A stretch of DNA of 64,000 bases, taken from NCBI RefSeq assembly GCF_003688895.1, contig NZ_REFV01000014.1, positions 36,388 through 100,387 on the forward strand. Reading direction: 5' to 3'. The stretch's first letter is position 1. Each line of letters opens with the position of its first letter. Made by a program: the position numbers and the translations under genes. The notes beneath the pieces are model-generated. The model was not told the origin of the DNA, searched no databases, and saw only the letters and a program-made list of their open reading frames with translations. The stretch is from Dokdonia sinensis. GTDB taxonomy: Bacteria > Bacteroidota > Bacteroidia > Flavobacteriales > Flavobacteriaceae. Of this stretch, positions 1 through 8,643 are shown one piece after another.

Positions 1-59
1 ACGCCTTAATCCAAAAGCGTCTTCTATCTATTTTCTAAGTAAGTAACGGATGTTAAAGT

Positions 60-2339
60 TTACATGCCGTGCTTTTCCTTTTTCTGAGCATCTATTACTG
101 CAATCGCTGCCATACTTACCATCTCATCTACACTCGCACCTAGCTGCAAAACGTGAACAGGCTTGCGCATACCCAACATAATAGGCCCAATGTTGTCTGC
201 CTTTTCCAGCTCCTTTATCATTTTATATGTGATATTTGCGCTATCTATATTTGAGAATACAAGTGTATTTACTTTCTTTCCAGCAAGTTTTGAAAACGGA
301 AATTTGCTCTGTAGCATATCTCTATTTAGGGCAAAATCTGCCTGAACTTCTCCATCTACAATAAGGTCTGGGTAATAACGATGAAGATAAGCTACCGCTT
401 CTCCTACCTTTGTTGCCTTCTCATTTGTAGAAGAACCAAAGTTTGCATAACTCGTCATTGCCACAACAGGCTCCATCCCAAACATTTTCACTGCAGCTGC
501 AGTCATTTGCGCAATTTTTGCAAGCTCCTTTGCCGTTGGATCTATATTAATAGATGTATCTGCTAGAAAGAGAGGACCTCGAGAGGTTATCATCAGGTTA
601 CAAGCAGCTACTTTTTGCACCCCTTTTGCGCGTCCTATTACTTCTAAAACTGGCTTTACGACTGACGGATAACTCCTGCTGTGACCAGAAAGCATACCAT
701 CTGCATCACCTTCACTTACCATCATTGCAGCAAAGTAATCACGCTGGCGCATTGTTTTTTGAGCTTCAAAAAGTGTTATCCCTTTGCGCTTGCGCATTTT
801 CCAGTAAATTTCTGCATAGCGGTTTACGTGGTTTTTTTGCTCTTCCGATTTGGGATCAATAATCTCCACATCTGCATCAAACTCTATAGACTCTTTAAGC
901 TCTAAAATTACCTCACGATTTCCTAATAATACTGGAATTGCGACACCCTCTTCATATACGATCTGTGCTGCTTTTAAAACATCAAGCTGGTCTGACTCTG
1001 CAAAAACAATGCGCTTAGGATTAGACTTTGCACGATCTAGGAGGAGTCTTACTATCTTATTATCGTCCCCTAATCTGTCTAGGAGTTCATCTTCATATTG
1101 TTGCCAATTTAATATGGGCTGAAGCGCGACACCACTATCCATAGCAGCTTTTGCAACAGCTGGTGGAATCGTCGTTATCAATCTAGGGTCAAATGGTTTT
1201 GGGATGATATAATCCCTACCAAAGGTAAAGCGTGTCTCACCGTAAGCAATATTTACCTGCTCCGGTACCGGCTCTTTAGCTAGTCCTGCAAGCGCTTGGA
1301 CAGCAGCCATTTTCATCTCCTCATTTATCGCAGTCGATCTTACGTCTAGCGCACCACGAAAGATAAATGGAAATCCTAAAACATTATTTACCTGATTAGG
1401 GTGGTCAGAACGTCCTGTTGCCATGATAATATCAGGCCTCGATGCAATAGCGACGTTATAATCGATCTCTGGTGTAGGGTTTGCCATGGCAAATACAATA
1501 GGGTCATTTGCCATAGATTTTATCATCTCCCCCGTCACTATATTCCCTACAGATAGTCCTAAAAACACGTCTGCACCCTTCATGGCAGCGGCTAAATTTG
1601 GATATTCCTTTGCCGTTCTAAACTCTTGTTGTTCTGGAGAAAGGTCGTTGCGATGTGCTCCTAAAAGCCCTTCACTGTCGAACATTACCACATTATTCAA
1701 ATCTACACCGAGTCTATTGTACAAACGCATACAAGAGATTGCCGCACTTCCCGCACCGGAGCATACAATACGTACATGCTCTATTTGTTTTTCTGCGAGT
1801 TCTAATGCATTGAGCAATGCGGCAGCACTTATGATTGCTGTACCATGTTGGTCATCATGCATAACTGGAATATCCAGCTCTTCTTTTAATCTCCTTTCGA
1901 TTTCAAAAGCTTCAGGGGCAGCTATGTCTTCTAGATTTATACCGCCAAAGGTAGGGGCGATATTCTTTACTGTTTTTACAAATTCATCTACGTTTTTTGT
2001 ATCTACCTCGATATCAAAAACATCAATACCAGCAAAAATTTTAAATAGAAGTCCCTTTCCTTCCATTACGGGTTTTGAAGCATCTGGCCCAATGTCTCCT
2101 AGCCCCAAAACTGCCGTTCCGTTAGAGATCACGGCAACTAGATTACCTTTTGCAGTATATTTATAAACGTTATTTACGTCTTTAGCAATTTCTAAGCAAG
2201 GCTCTGCAACACCCGGAGAATAGGCCAGGGCAAGATCACGCTGGCTACTATACTTTTTAGTAGGGACAACTTCAATCTTTCCTGGTCTTGGTTTTGCGTG
2301 ATAAACAAGTGCTTCTCTGCGTTTACTATTTCTGTTCAT
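60..2339 (-). CDS. maeB: NADP-dependent malic enzyme fused to phosphate acetyltransferase domain
   Basis: This 759-residue protein has the MaeB layout. The malic enzyme half fills about residues 1-430 and a phosphotransacetylase-like half about 440-755. Visible motifs are YSPGVAEPCLEI (40-51), GDIGPDASKPVMEGKG (81-96), the active-site stretch VMHDDQHGTA (159-168) and the nucleotide-binding loop CSGAGSAA (193-200). In this family the enzyme decarboxylates malate to pyruvate, and the C-terminal half is usually regulatory (acetyl-CoA sensing) rather than a working transacetylase; that last point is family knowledge. The ATG lies about 32 nt downstream of a TATTTTTG promoter element. It is probably transcribed separately from the sugar operon upstream. 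Confidence 0.95.
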   Translation of the reverse strand: MNRNSKRREALVYHAKPRPGKIEVVPTKKYSSQRDLALAYSPGVAEPCLEIAKDVNNVYKYTAKGNLVAVISNGTAVLGLGDIGPDASKPVMEGKGLLFKIFAGIDVFDIEVDTKNVDEFVKTVKNIAPTFGGINLEDIAAPEAFEIERRLKEELDIPVMHDDQHGTAIISAAALLNALELAEKQIEHVRIVCSGAGSAAISCMRLYNRLGVDLNNVVMFDSEGLLGAHRNDLSPEQQEFRTAKEYPNLAAAMKGADVFLGLSVGNIVTGEMIKSMANDPIVFAMANPTPEIDYNVAIASRPDIIMATGRSDHPNQVNNVLGFPFIFRGALDVRSTAINEEMKMAAVQALAGLAKEPVPEQVNIAYGETRFTFGRDYIIPKPFDPRLITTIPPAVAKAAMDSGVALQPILNWQQYEDELLDRLGDDNKIVRLLLDRAKSNPKRIVFAESDQLDVLKAAQIVYEEGVAIPVLLGNREVILELKESIEFDADVEIIDPKSEEQKNHVNRYAEIYWKMRKRKGITLFEAQKTMRQRDYFAAMMVSEGDADGMLSGHSRSYPSVVKPVLEVIGRAKGVQKVAACNLMITSRGPLFLADTSINIDPTAKELAKIAQMTAAAVKMFGMEPVVAMTSYANFGSSTNEKATKVGEAVAYLHRYYPDLIVDGEVQADFALNRDMLQSKFPFSKLAGKKVNTLVFSNIDSANITYKMIKELEKADNIGPIMLGMRKPVHVLQLGASVDEMVSMAAIAVIDAQKKEKHGM

Positions 2340-2370
2340 AGTGGTTATTGGATTGTAAAAAACGAGTGGA

Positions 2371-2378
2371 CAAAAATA
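2371..2378 (-). promoter_or_regulatory. Candidate -7 promoter element of maeB
   Basis: The minus strand reads TATTTTTG here, matching the Bacteroidota -7 consensus TAnnTTTG, 31 nt before the maeB ATG. No TTG is found at the usual 17-23 nt upstream, so the -33 half is not supported. The same octamer precedes purH and odhA. Confidence 0.4.
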
Positions 2379-2411
2379 CGGTTTTCAAGATGCCTTACCA
2401 TCTTTTAAAGT

Positions 2412-3356
2412 TTAATTAATATCCAATAATTGAGTGAGTAGATCTACATTTTGAGGCAATCTGCCCACGTTTTGAAGCTTTATTGCCGCTAGGGATAATG
2501 CAATTTTCAGACATCGTTCCAGCTCAAAATCTTTAGAATATGCAAATAAGAATCCGCTCCAGAAGGCATCTCCTGCTCCCGTTGCGTCTAAGATTTTATC
2601 AACTCTTGCGGCGGGTAGCGAAATGTTTTCTTCACGCTTTCGCGAAAGCGTAACCCCATCCTTCCCTAACGTTAAACAGACTATATCCACATTCATCTCA
2701 TTATGGAAAAAGTCAAAAATTTCCTGATGGCTCTTCCTCTTGCCAAACAAGCGCTCCATATCATCCTCACTTACTTTTACAAGGGGATTGTAAGAGCAAT
2801 ATTCTTTAAAAGACTGAAGCGCCTGATCTCGGTCAGGCCAAATACGGGGGGAATAATTAAGGTCAATACTTAGGGTACATCCTGCTTTTGAGGCTTCCTT
2901 AGCTTTTGCCAGTATCGTTGCGCGTGCTGGATTCTTGCTCATTGCAAAAGCAGTCGTATGAAATAGTTTTGTACGCTCTAAAATTTCTTTTGGGATTTGA
3001 GACGGCACAATATGAACGTCTGCCTCTCGATAAGGAATAAAGTCTGGGGTACCCGTTGTTTTAGAAACCATAATGATACTTGTAGGCCTCTGGTCAAAAC
3101 GGACTAGTGATATATCGACGTTGTTTTCTTTAAGTTTTTCCTTTACATAATCACCAAAACCATCTTTTCCCACAGTACTTGCTAATCTCACATTCATTCC
3201 CAATCGTGCCATATTCATCGCAACGTTAGTAGGGCTTCCACCCAAATATCGGTGGTAATCCCGCGTTTGATCGATGCGCGCGTCTACCTCGTGACCTATA
3301 AAGTCTATTAAGGTTTCTCCTATACAAAGGATGTCTATTTGTCTTTCTTTGCTCAC
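2412..3356 (-). CDS. PfkB-family sugar kinase (fructokinase-like)
   Basis: The 314-residue protein is a ribokinase/PfkB fold kinase. It shows the N-terminal signature GGSPTNVAMNMARLG (39-53) and the C-terminal DATGAGDAF (257-265), whose Asp263 is the expected catalytic base. It starts 14 nt after the trehalase stop and is the last gene of the MFS permease-trehalase-kinase operon, so it probably phosphorylates a sugar released or imported by that operon. Fructose is the commonest substrate for this subgroup, but the sequence alone does not settle fructose versus glucose. A perfect copy of the dispersed palindrome lies inside the gene (2636-2649) and encodes TLSRKR. Confidence 0.85.
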   Translation of the reverse strand: MSKERQIDILCIGETLIDFIGHEVDARIDQTRDYHRYLGGSPTNVAMNMARLGMNVRLASTVGKDGFGDYVKEKLKENNVDISLVRFDQRPTSIIMVSKTTGTPDFIPYREADVHIVPSQIPKEILERTKLFHTTAFAMSKNPARATILAKAKEASKAGCTLSIDLNYSPRIWPDRDQALQSFKEYCSYNPLVKVSEDDMERLFGKRKSHQEIFDFFHNEMNVDIVCLTLGKDGVTLSRKREENISLPAARVDKILDATGAGDAFWSGFLFAYSKDFELERCLKIALSLAAIKLQNVGRLPQNVDLLTQLLDIN

Positions 3357-3370
3357 TTTCTTTTTATTTT

Positions 3371-5251
3371 TTAAAACAATTCATCGGGAGATAACAGCGC
3401 CTCCAGCTTCTTTCTCAAGTCTGGAGATAGCAACGTAAGCCCGTACTGATAACTAGCGTTCATCCAGCCAAAACCGCTGGTGGTAATGTAGTCAAACTCG
3501 GTTCCTACGTTTCCATACTCTGCAAACACCTTGTGGGTGGTGGCTACCACATCGTATTTCTCTGGGATGACTCCGTTATAATCTACAGCATTTCTGGTAA
3601 TCATCCAGAGCCAGCGATAGACGAGTTCCTGTGTTTCTTTTTCAAATCCAAATTGTAGCAAACCGCGCCAGACCATCATTTGATGCGGTGCCCAGCCGTT
3701 AGGATAATCCCATTGTCGTTGGGGTCCTTTGTACGCAAACTCGTCATTCATTTTTCTGGACGTTCCTGCGATGCCCCCTTTTTCTTTGAGCTGTGCCATC
3801 AAAGTATCTTTCATTGCCGAGGCCTGATCTTGAGTGCACAGTCCAGCCCAGAGCGGGAAATAATTGGAAGCACTTTCAAAATGAGTCTGCTCCTGCTTCT
3901 TAAAATTATAGTCAAAGTATTGTCCCTGCTCCTCATTCCACATCAGCGTATTCATCCTTTTTTTGCGCTCAGAAGCCTTGCTCATAAAAAAATCGCTTGA
4001 CCTCCCCTGAAATGCCCCGTTAAAATAGGTGTCCACGAGATACGCAAAATCCACTTCATATTTATAGAGCAGGCTGTTCAAATCTACTACATTAAGGTCT
4101 GCACATACATCATCCAGTCGCCACGAGGTGTCGTGACCACTCTCACGTAAACTTCGGTCGTGGGTAAAATAGGCGTCCAGTTCGGGAACGGAGATGGTTC
4201 CGTTTTGATAAGCTTCGGCAAAGGTCCGTATTGTGAAGGGTTGGTGAATGTTTTGTTTTTTTGAGTACGCTTTCGCGAAAGCGGCCAACACCTCATCAAA
4301 ATGACCTTCCTCTGTCTCTGGAGGGATACCGATGCCTTGGGCATAATACCGATTGAGTCCATTTTGCGTAAGCCGAACTCCCCGCTCCATCCAGACTGTC
4401 TCGTATTCTTTTATCGCAATGGCCAAAACTTGGGAGAGCCATACTTTACCTATCTCTGGGTGCGTACTATAGACTTCTCTTATAAATGAAGTCAAGAACG
4501 GTGGCTGGGTGCGCGTGAGGTAATAGCTTCGGTTTGCATTTAGGATTTTACCGTAATGTTGAATTTGATAACAAAAATTATCTATCATTGCTTTGGCGAG
4601 GTCCACGCGACCGTCCAGTAACAGTCCCACACCTTCAAAGTAGCTGTCCCAGCCGTACATCTCGTTAAACCTCCCGCCGGGTACGACAAAGGGCACTCCA
4701 CTCTCATTTTCAAGGGCAAGCGCGAGGATTCCGGGCTTGTCGTTTATGGATTTTACGTATTCTGGGGTGATATTTTCGGGAAGCACCACGACTTCGAGAT
4801 TGGGAAATGTGGTTGTGAGACTCTTGTAATAAGAAATTCCCTGCTCATCTGTAGCGGGTACGTAAAGTCGTTGTACGGTATCCTGCGCCTTTGAATCCGT
4901 CAGTATTTTTTCTATTCCTTTTTTATCTATGGTGCGGGTGAGGTCGTCCCAAAAATAATCCTTAATCATCCGAGATATCCGATTAGTAGGGCTTTCCTCT
5001 ATTTTTGACAGGGGAATGACTGCTTCTGTTTTACCCAGTGCTTTTTCCAGCGCGAGTTCCTGTAAGAAATTGGATAAATGGTGGGTGCCTTTTATGATGT
5101 GTTTTTCTGCTTTGGTTAAAGCGTTATCATAAACCGTAATCTCAAAAGCTTTGGGACCCGTATCGTCTATCGTGATTTTCTTGTCTCCATCTGTATCCTC
5201 CTGCGCCAGTAGTTGCTGGAGTGTGGTTTCTATGTTACCCTTGAACTGCAT
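3371..5251 (-). CDS. Neutral-type alpha,alpha-trehalase (GH37) with N-terminal calcium-binding-like loop
   Basis: The 626-residue enzyme carries both GH37 signatures, PGGRFNEMYGWDSY (191-204) and QWDYPNGWAP (513-522). The probable catalytic acid is Asp374 in RESGHDTSWR. It should hydrolyse trehalose to two glucose. There is no signal peptide, so it is cytoplasmic, which fits its overlap (17 nt) with an upstream MFS permease gene. Residues 17-32 read QEDTDGDKKITIDDTG, an EF-hand-like loop in the same place and wording as in fungal neutral trehalases (Nth1 type). A copy of the dispersed palindrome at 4269-4282 encodes AFAKA near residue 325. Confidence 0.93.
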   Translation of the reverse strand: MQFKGNIETTLQQLLAQEDTDGDKKITIDDTGPKAFEITVYDNALTKAEKHIIKGTHHLSNFLQELALEKALGKTEAVIPLSKIEESPTNRISRMIKDYFWDDLTRTIDKKGIEKILTDSKAQDTVQRLYVPATDEQGISYYKSLTTTFPNLEVVVLPENITPEYVKSINDKPGILALALENESGVPFVVPGGRFNEMYGWDSYFEGVGLLLDGRVDLAKAMIDNFCYQIQHYGKILNANRSYYLTRTQPPFLTSFIREVYSTHPEIGKVWLSQVLAIAIKEYETVWMERGVRLTQNGLNRYYAQGIGIPPETEEGHFDEVLAAFAKAYSKKQNIHQPFTIRTFAEAYQNGTISVPELDAYFTHDRSLRESGHDTSWRLDDVCADLNVVDLNSLLYKYEVDFAYLVDTYFNGAFQGRSSDFFMSKASERKKRMNTLMWNEEQGQYFDYNFKKQEQTHFESASNYFPLWAGLCTQDQASAMKDTLMAQLKEKGGIAGTSRKMNDEFAYKGPQRQWDYPNGWAPHQMMVWRGLLQFGFEKETQELVYRWLWMITRNAVDYNGVIPEKYDVVATTHKVFAEYGNVGTEFDYITTSGFGWMNASYQYGLTLLSPDLRKKLEALLSPDELF

Positions 5252-6470
5252 TTTTCTTTTTTAATCTATTAAATAATATTACTGCACCTAATAATAGAGT
5301 CATAGGCACAAGTGATGCGTAAAATGCGGTCGAACCGTCAAAAAACTCAAAGACGTTGCCCGTGATAACTGAGCCTAGTGTACCACCTAGAGCCGAGAAA
5401 ACAACAATGAGACCGGACATACTGCTGTGTGAGTGCTTAGGCAAAGAGCTTAGGACAACTGAGTTAATAGTCGGATAAATGGGCGCAAGAAAAACTCCCA
5501 TAAGCGGAAATATATATGCTACTATTGGGGCATTGAGCCACGTTACGTTTTCTCCTAAATTAACCCCTTGAGCCAAGGGCAACGAAATTAAAACCAAAGA
5601 AGCCGAACCGAGTATACAAATAACCACAAGCGTAAACCAATGGACATATTTCAAAGCCGCCCCTGCAGCAAATCGACCTATAGCAAATGCGCCTGCAAGA
5701 ACCGCTCCCGCTTGAACGCTCATACGAGCAGGTGCAGCAATTAAATCCTTATAGAACGTAGGTGTCCAAGTTTGGAAACTCTGCTCTATGAGAACAAACA
5801 AAAAGACACTTACAATAAAGACAATCACAAGAGGTAGTGCTATCAATTTAAGCATTGCAATAAAATCCTGTCTCGGAGAACGAGACTCAATTTTAGAAGG
5901 GCTTTCATCCAAACTTGTAAAGGTCAAAATCAAAAAAGCAATTAATGATAATGCAGACAAAACATAATAAAAGCTTAACCAAAATGTAGACTTAGGATCT
6001 GCATCGTCAATAAAGAGACTAAATACCACATTTCCCAGAAGTACTCCTATCATAAATACACCCTCTAAAGAGGACATAAAACTAGAATGTTCTTGAGTAT
6101 CATCAGTAATCAGTCCGATGGTCGCAAAAACTGTGACCTTTATCAAAGCAAAGGAAACTCCAACGGTAAGAAATAACAACTTGAAGTACCAGAAATCATT
6201 TGTAAAAGGCATAACCAAACACATCGTACCAACTAAAAGTAAACCCAATTGCATTGACCTCTTCAATCCGAATTTAGGGAGTTGAGAAGCAAGAAAAAAT
6301 GATACGATTGCTATGGGAATATCTTTAAATCCCTCTAATATACTTGCGACATCTTTTGTTATGTCATAGTTGCGCTGTACTTGAAGAATAACAGTTCCCA
6401 CACTATTCAAAAGAATGGCAAAAACAAAATAATTGAGATAAAGGGAGAGTTTTACACCTAAATGTTTCAT
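5235..6470 (-). CDS. MFS sugar permease of the trehalase operon
   Basis: This 411-residue protein is almost entirely hydrophobic helices (about 12) separated by short loops, typical of the major facilitator superfamily. Its 3' end overlaps the trehalase gene by 17 nt and PfkB follows, so the likely cargo is trehalose or a related disaccharide; this is inferred from context. The start codon sits directly beside an 18-bp perfect palindrome with a central CG (6471-6488), a LacI-type operator candidate, and a terminator hairpin separates it from the small gene upstream. Expression of the operon is therefore likely to be controlled at this start. Confidence 0.85.
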   Translation of the reverse strand: MKHLGVKLSLYLNYFVFAILLNSVGTVILQVQRNYDITKDVASILEGFKDIPIAIVSFFLASQLPKFGLKRSMQLGLLLVGTMCLVMPFTNDFWYFKLLFLTVGVSFALIKVTVFATIGLITDDTQEHSSFMSSLEGVFMIGVLLGNVVFSLFIDDADPKSTFWLSFYYVLSALSLIAFLILTFTSLDESPSKIESRSPRQDFIAMLKLIALPLVIVFIVSVFLFVLIEQSFQTWTPTFYKDLIAAPARMSVQAGAVLAGAFAIGRFAAGAALKYVHWFTLVVICILGSASLVLISLPLAQGVNLGENVTWLNAPIVAYIFPLMGVFLAPIYPTINSVVLSSLPKHSHSSMSGLIVVFSALGGTLGSVITGNVFEFFDGSTAFYASLVPMTLLLGAVILFNRLKKKNAVQG

Positions 6471-6488
6471 TTTTAAAACGTTTTAAAA
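6471..6488. promoter_or_regulatory. LacI-type operator candidate upstream of the permease-trehalase-kinase operon
   Basis: TTTTAAAACGTTTTAAAA is a perfect palindrome centred on CG and fits the AANCGNTT core shared by LacI/CcpA/PurR-family operators. It ends directly at the start codon of the MFS gene, a position where a bound repressor would block expression. A second LacI-type site lies at 8530-8545 upstream of the other MFS gene. No LacI-family gene is in the window. Confidence 0.5.
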
Positions 6489-6494
6489 TTAAAA

Positions 6495-6520
6495 AAGCAC
6501 CAACGTATGTCGGTGCTCTT
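6495..6520 (-). terminator. Rho-independent terminator after the small gene at 6531
   Basis: On the minus strand AGCACC and GGTGCT flank a short loop and are followed by TTTTTTAATTTT. It ends the transcript coming from the 491-residue permease and the small ORF, so the downstream permease-trehalase operon needs its own promoter or read-through. Confidence 0.7.
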
Positions 6521-6530
6521 TCGTTGGGTA

Positions 6531-6719
6531 TTAACCACTTATCAGAACTCGGCGAGTGTTGCGACTGTTTAAGGAAGAGTCACTACATTCAAAGTTCTGT
6601 AAATCTTGGACTAAAGTGTTGCAATTAACATTTCCGGTCGTACAAGCAATACCTTTATAAATGATTAGCTGGTGGTCATCACTAAATCTAATTACAAAAC
6701 TAGTTCTAAAATTAGTCAT
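6531..6719 (-). CDS. Small hypothetical protein, 62 residues
   Basis: A 62-residue ORF lies between two sugar permease genes, directly before a good terminator, which supports its being part of a transcript. It has three cysteines (CTTGNVNC and FEC) and no clear membrane segment. I do not recognise the family. It could be a real small protein of the sugar locus or a chance ORF in an untranslated 3' region; the terminator spacing is the only positive evidence. Confidence 0.35.
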   Translation of the reverse strand: MTNFRTSFVIRFSDDHQLIIYKGIACTTGNVNCNTLVQDLQNFECSDSSLNSRNTRRVLISG

Positions 6720-6867
6720 TGTTATTGCTACAATTTAAATTTCTGCCAACATATTTTCCTACACAATAGACCCTTTGAACAAATAATTTTATCGAGAGAC
6801 TCTGATTTTTCTTACAAAAAAAAAGAAAACTCCCATTTATTCCCTTTTCAAAATACAGTCAAACAAA

Positions 6868-8343
6868 TTACTTCATCTGTACTGCTGCCGACACACTTCT
6901 CTTAAGACGTAGCGCTAGTAAAGCTGCAATGATGAAGAATACTCCACCAAATAAAATAGCATTTACGGCATCATTGCCCAATAAATTTTTAATAATTGGT
7001 CCAAAGGTTACTGTTTGTATTAACATTGGGATTACGATCATCATATTTACTATTCCCATGTATACACCTCGTTTCTCCTCAGGAATTACTTTAGAAACCA
7101 TTGCATAGGGGATTCCCATCATTGCAGCCCAACCTATCCCAAAGAGTACCATCGGGATAAGCAATGCATATTCATTTTGAATATATGGCATACTAAGCAT
7201 TGCTATTCCTGAAAACACTAAGGACGCAACATATACATTACGAGATCCATACTTTTTTGCAAACGGCACAAGCATTAAGGCAACAATCATCGTGACAAAG
7301 TTGTAGGTTCCATTCATAAGACCGGTTTGAGCGAGCGCTTGCTCAGAAACTAATTGTATGTTTTGAGCAAAAGCAGTATCACCTGTTCCTACTATACCTC
7401 CAGAACGGCAGGCCTCCATTATCCCTTCAAATCTTGTATTGTCGTCATTTGAAATACCGAACATAGTCGCTCTGAGCATAGGGGTTACAAATTGCCAATA
7501 CACAAATAATGCATACCATTGGAAGAAATAAACAGCTGCAAGTTTCCACATCATACGCGGCATACTACCTATGGCACCTGTAATTTCAGCAAAAGGCTCT
7601 TTTATTCTTTGGATAAAGGAACTTTCTCTGTGCTCTTTTTGCAATTGTGCTAGTTCTTCGTCGCTAGGCGGTATTTCTGGTGTTTTCCATACTGACCAAG
7701 CAATTGTTCCTACGGAAGCTATCGCGCCTAGGAAAAAAGAATAATACACCCACTTAGGAATAGCAGAAATGGTCTCAGTAGCAGTAGAACATAATGCAGC
7801 TCCTTCTTCTGCCGGAACTCCAAACCAATCTTGAAAGAGAAATAACGAGAAGTTTGCAATTGTAATCCCCGCACCCACAAAGAGTGCTTGCATCTGATAC
7901 CCAAAAGTCAGCTGATCATCATTTAACTTGTCCCCTACAAAAGCTCTATAAGGCTCCATTGCTGTATTGTTTGCCGCATCAAGGATCCAAAGTAGTCCTA
8001 CTGCAAACCATAAACTAGGACTGAAGGGAAATGCAAAGAGACACAAACTTCCTAATATAGCTCCTATGAGGAAAAATGGCTTACGCCTTCCACCCCATTT
8101 GGGCAACCACGTTTTATCACTTATAGCTCCTATGATAGGTTGTATCAAAAGTCCTGTAACAGGACCTGCCAGATTGAGCAGGGGTAACTCTGCGTGATCT
8201 GCGCCTAGAAATGAGAATATTGGGTTTATTGCCGTCTGCTGTAATCCAAAACTGAACTGAATCCCAAAGAATCCCACGTTCATATTCCAGATTTGCCAGA
8301 AGGAGAGGTTTGGTTTTTTTATAAATTCTCTTATGCTACTCAT
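6868..8343 (-). CDS. MFS transporter of the SLC45/GPH sugar-symporter type
   Basis: The 491-residue membrane protein begins with FWQIWNMNVGFFGIQF and has an SDKTWLPKWGGRRKPF loop after its second helix, features of the disaccharide symporter-like MFS proteins (SLC45/GPH type) found in many Bacteroidota saccharide-use loci. Roughly 12 helices are visible, with a large central loop near residues 215-250. Probable cargo is a disaccharide such as sucrose, maltose or trehalose; which one cannot be told from sequence. A PurR/LacI-like operator at 8530-8545 lies in its 300-nt upstream region, pointing to sugar-responsive control. Confidence 0.85.
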   Translation of the reverse strand: MSSIREFIKKPNLSFWQIWNMNVGFFGIQFSFGLQQTAINPIFSFLGADHAELPLLNLAGPVTGLLIQPIIGAISDKTWLPKWGGRRKPFFLIGAILGSLCLFAFPFSPSLWFAVGLLWILDAANNTAMEPYRAFVGDKLNDDQLTFGYQMQALFVGAGITIANFSLFLFQDWFGVPAEEGAALCSTATETISAIPKWVYYSFFLGAIASVGTIAWSVWKTPEIPPSDEELAQLQKEHRESSFIQRIKEPFAEITGAIGSMPRMMWKLAAVYFFQWYALFVYWQFVTPMLRATMFGISNDDNTRFEGIMEACRSGGIVGTGDTAFAQNIQLVSEQALAQTGLMNGTYNFVTMIVALMLVPFAKKYGSRNVYVASLVFSGIAMLSMPYIQNEYALLIPMVLFGIGWAAMMGIPYAMVSKVIPEEKRGVYMGIVNMMIVIPMLIQTVTFGPIIKNLLGNDAVNAILFGGVFFIIAALLALRLKRSVSAAVQMK

Positions 8344-8529
8344 TTTCTCAAGCTTTAGAAAAACAATTACACTTTACAAACATTGTCAAGCACTTACCAT
8401 TATCTTATTCACAAAAAGACCTGCATTTTCTTATTGAAATATATCAAAATACAGGATTGTGTGTTGTGAATATACAATAATGCCATCTATATTTTAGGAA
8501 AATGTTAGGGAGAGGAAGCTTTTAAAATT

Positions 8530-8545
8530 ACGCAAACGATTTCGT
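8530..8545. promoter_or_regulatory. LacI/PurR-type operator candidate upstream of the SLC45-type permease
   Basis: ACGCAAACGATTTCGT contains the GNAANCGNTTNC core of LacI-family operators and differs from the classical PurR box at one of 16 positions. It lies about 190 nt upstream of the permease ATG at 8343. Confidence 0.45.
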
Positions 8546-8616
8546 AAAAAATCGGTTTTAAGGAATGGTTAGTAGCTTTCTTGTGGCTATTCCTATATTT
8601 AAAAAAGATTTCTGAG

Positions 8617-8636
8617 TTCGCTTTCGCGAAAGCGAA
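8617..8636. repeat. Dispersed palindrome, intergenic copy
   Basis: TTCGCTTTCGCGAAAGCGAA is a perfect palindrome with the conserved core GCTTTCGCGAAAGC, 8 nt beyond the rodA stop codon and followed by an A-run on the plus strand. Confidence 0.9.
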
Positions 8637-8643
8637 AAAAAAT

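Larger units (their letters stand above)
8344..8643. other. 300-bp intergenic region upstream of the SLC45-type permease
   Basis: No gene is seen. It holds the LacI-type site at 8530-8545 and one copy of the dispersed palindrome (8617-8636) directly downstream of the rodA stop. I found no convincing TAnnTTTG element with a correctly spaced TTG; GTATTTTG occurs on the minus strand near 8447-8454 but is one base short of the consensus. Confidence 0.6.

Noticed and set aside
1486..2166. 226-codon plus-strand ORF opposite maeB
   Set aside because: It lies antisense inside the strongly supported maeB frame; its composition is that of a reverse-frame shadow (Ser/Ile/Pro-rich, no motif).
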